From Massilia cavernae (GTDB lineage: Bacteria > Pseudomonadota > Gammaproteobacteria > Burkholderiales > Burkholderiaceae_D), in the NCBI RefSeq assembly GCF_003590855.1, contig NZ_QYUP01000154.1, positions 1-48,464 of the forward strand: a stretch of 48,464 nt of DNA, given 5' to 3'. How positions within the stretch are numbered: the stretch's first letter is position 1; each line of letters opens with the position of its first letter. Made by a program: the position numbers and the translations under genes. Under the pieces are notes generated by a model. That model worked only from the letters and a program-made list of their open reading frames with translations. It did no database searches and was not told the DNA's origin. This document shows positions 47,599 to 48,464 of the stretch, in pieces.

Positions 47599-48464
47599 TC
47601 AGCCTTTCAGTGACTTGAGCTGCGCTTCGGCGTCGGCGCGCGACGCCTTGCCCAAGCCGTTCTTGAACGACATCGCTTTCTCAAATGCAGCGACCGCGCG
47701 CGCTTTCTCGCCCAGCGCCTGCAGCGACTTCGCCATGCGGTAGTGGACATGCGCGTACGGCGTCTTGACGAGCGCCTGCTCGAAGGCGGCGAGCGCCTCG
47801 CGGTGCTGGCCCTGCTCCTGCTGCACGCGTCCCATCATGTACACGACGTCGGGACTCTCGGGGTAGCGCTTCTGCGCTTCGCGCAGCACGCGGCTGGCGT
47901 CGGCGAACTTCTTGCCGCTCATGTAGCTGCCGCCGATCGCGTTCAGCAGGCTCTCCTGGCGCTGCTGCAGGTCGCCGTCCGCGCCCGGCTTTGCGGCCAG
48001 CACGGCGGCCTCCGCCTTCGCCACCTTGTCGTCGTTCAGGTCGAGGTGGGCGAGCATCATGCGGCCGGCTTCGGGATTGATCGCAGCGGTTTCCTTCGCG
48101 AGCGCCTCGGCCTTGCCGGTGCCGCCGCCGACGATGAACGGCGCCATCATGTAGTACTCCATCAACGAGAAGCGCGCCTCGTAATCGCGCGGGTTCAGCG
48201 CCACCGCTTTCTTGAACGAGTCGCGAATCGTGCCGGCGTAGCCGATCGCCGACGAAATCCCGCCGGCCATCGCCTTGGTGCCGAGCGCCTTGCCCAGCGC
48301 GAGATGGCAGCCGCCGTTTTCAGGGTGCGCTGCGATGCACTTCTCCGCTTGCGCGGCTGCCTCGTCGAAGCGGCCGTCACGGGTACCGAGGATAGCCTGG
48401 GTGCGCGCGATCATCGCGGCGGCGTCCGACGGATCCTTCGCCAGCTTCGCGGCCGCGGCCTTCT
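47599..48464 (-). CDS. Tetratricopeptide-repeat protein, 5' end outside window
   Basis: At least 288 residues of TPR-type helices, open to the right edge, so the start and any signal peptide are not visible. Repeat-like units include AAMIARTQAILGTRDGRFDE, the CHLALGKALGTKAMAGG segment, and the C-terminal MGRVQQEQGQHREALAAFEQAL and HYRMAKSLQALGEKARAVAAFEKAM pairs. TPR proteins are protein-binding scaffolds; partners are unknown. The stop is at 47599, followed by the 16-bp hairpin. The visible start candidate at 48414 is internal. Confidence 0.85.
   Translation of the reverse strand, partial: KAAAAKLAKDPSDAAAMIARTQAILGTRDGRFDEAAAQAEKCIAAHPENGGCHLALGKALGTKAMAGGISSAIGYAGTIRDSFKKAVALNPRDYEARFSLMEYYMMAPFIVGGGTGKAEALAKETAAINPEAGRMMLAHLDLNDDKVAKAEAAVLAAKPGADGDLQQRQESLLNAIGGSYMSGKKFADASRVLREAQKRYPESPDVVYMMGRVQQEQGQHREALAAFEQALVKTPYAHVHYRMAKSLQALGEKARAVAAFEKAMSFKNGLGKASRADAEAQLKSLKG

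Overview
The window looks like GC-rich chromosomal DNA of a betaproteobacterium, most likely Oxalobacteraceae (Massilia/Telluria-like). This rests on the gene order yqgE-ruvX-pyrR-pyrB-pyrC', a Pil-Chp cluster headed by rubredoxin, a short betaproteobacterial H-NS protein, and an Ala/Lys/Pro-repeat histone-like protein. The genus is inference; no rRNA is present.

Layout. 1-2.6 kb: three minus-strand surface-polysaccharide and regulatory genes (phosphomannomutase, H-NS, WecA-like glycosyltransferase), all broken by single-base indels. 2.8-4.6 kb: an IS66-family element with intact 20-bp ends and an 8-bp target duplication. 4.7-8.0 kb: the dTDP-L-rhamnose operon rfbBACD. 8.1-13.5 kb: apaH, then a minus-strand yqgE-ruvX-pyrR-pyrB/pyrC'-plsC run in which aspartate carbamoyltransferase reads in frame into a dihydroorotase homologue lacking its HxH metal site. 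13.8-15.2 kb: photolyase with one frameshift. 15.2-24.4 kb: pilG-pilH-pilI-pilJ-chpA, the chemosensory system for type IV pili; chpA is broken near 18 kb. 24.6-27.0 kb: rubredoxin, a thiD-like kinase and hemL. 27.0-29.9 kb: an RsbQ-like hydrolase with its core deleted, a PAS/histidine kinase/receiver protein and corA; the 3' ends of the last two lie in a stretch full of indels. 30.0-37.2 kb: two minus-strand housekeeping runs, tonB-aroE-mtgA and mpl-yqiA-ubiC-RNB ribonuclease. 37.3-44.3 kb: plus-strand uncharacterised gene, tlpA-like, aroQ, accB, accC, prmA, a zinc-ribbon membrane protein and a PfkB kinase. 44.3-46.4 kb: a 93-bp palindromic REP/BIME-like element, yggU, yggT, and the 320-residue histone-like protein with a strong terminator. 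46.4-47.6 kb: about 1.2 kb without a convincing gene but with several hairpins. 47.6 kb to the end: a TPR protein running off the edge.

Functionally the window joins envelope building (rhamnose precursors, undecaprenyl-phosphate sugar transferase, Mpl, MtgA, PlsC, acetyl-CoA carboxylase), pyrimidine synthesis, twitching-motility signalling and chromatin-like proteins. The breaks in otherwise well-conserved genes cluster in a few places (1-2.6, 17.9-18.5 and 28.8-29.4 kb). Many are repaired by one base in a short homopolymer, so sequencing error is a serious alternative to true gene decay.
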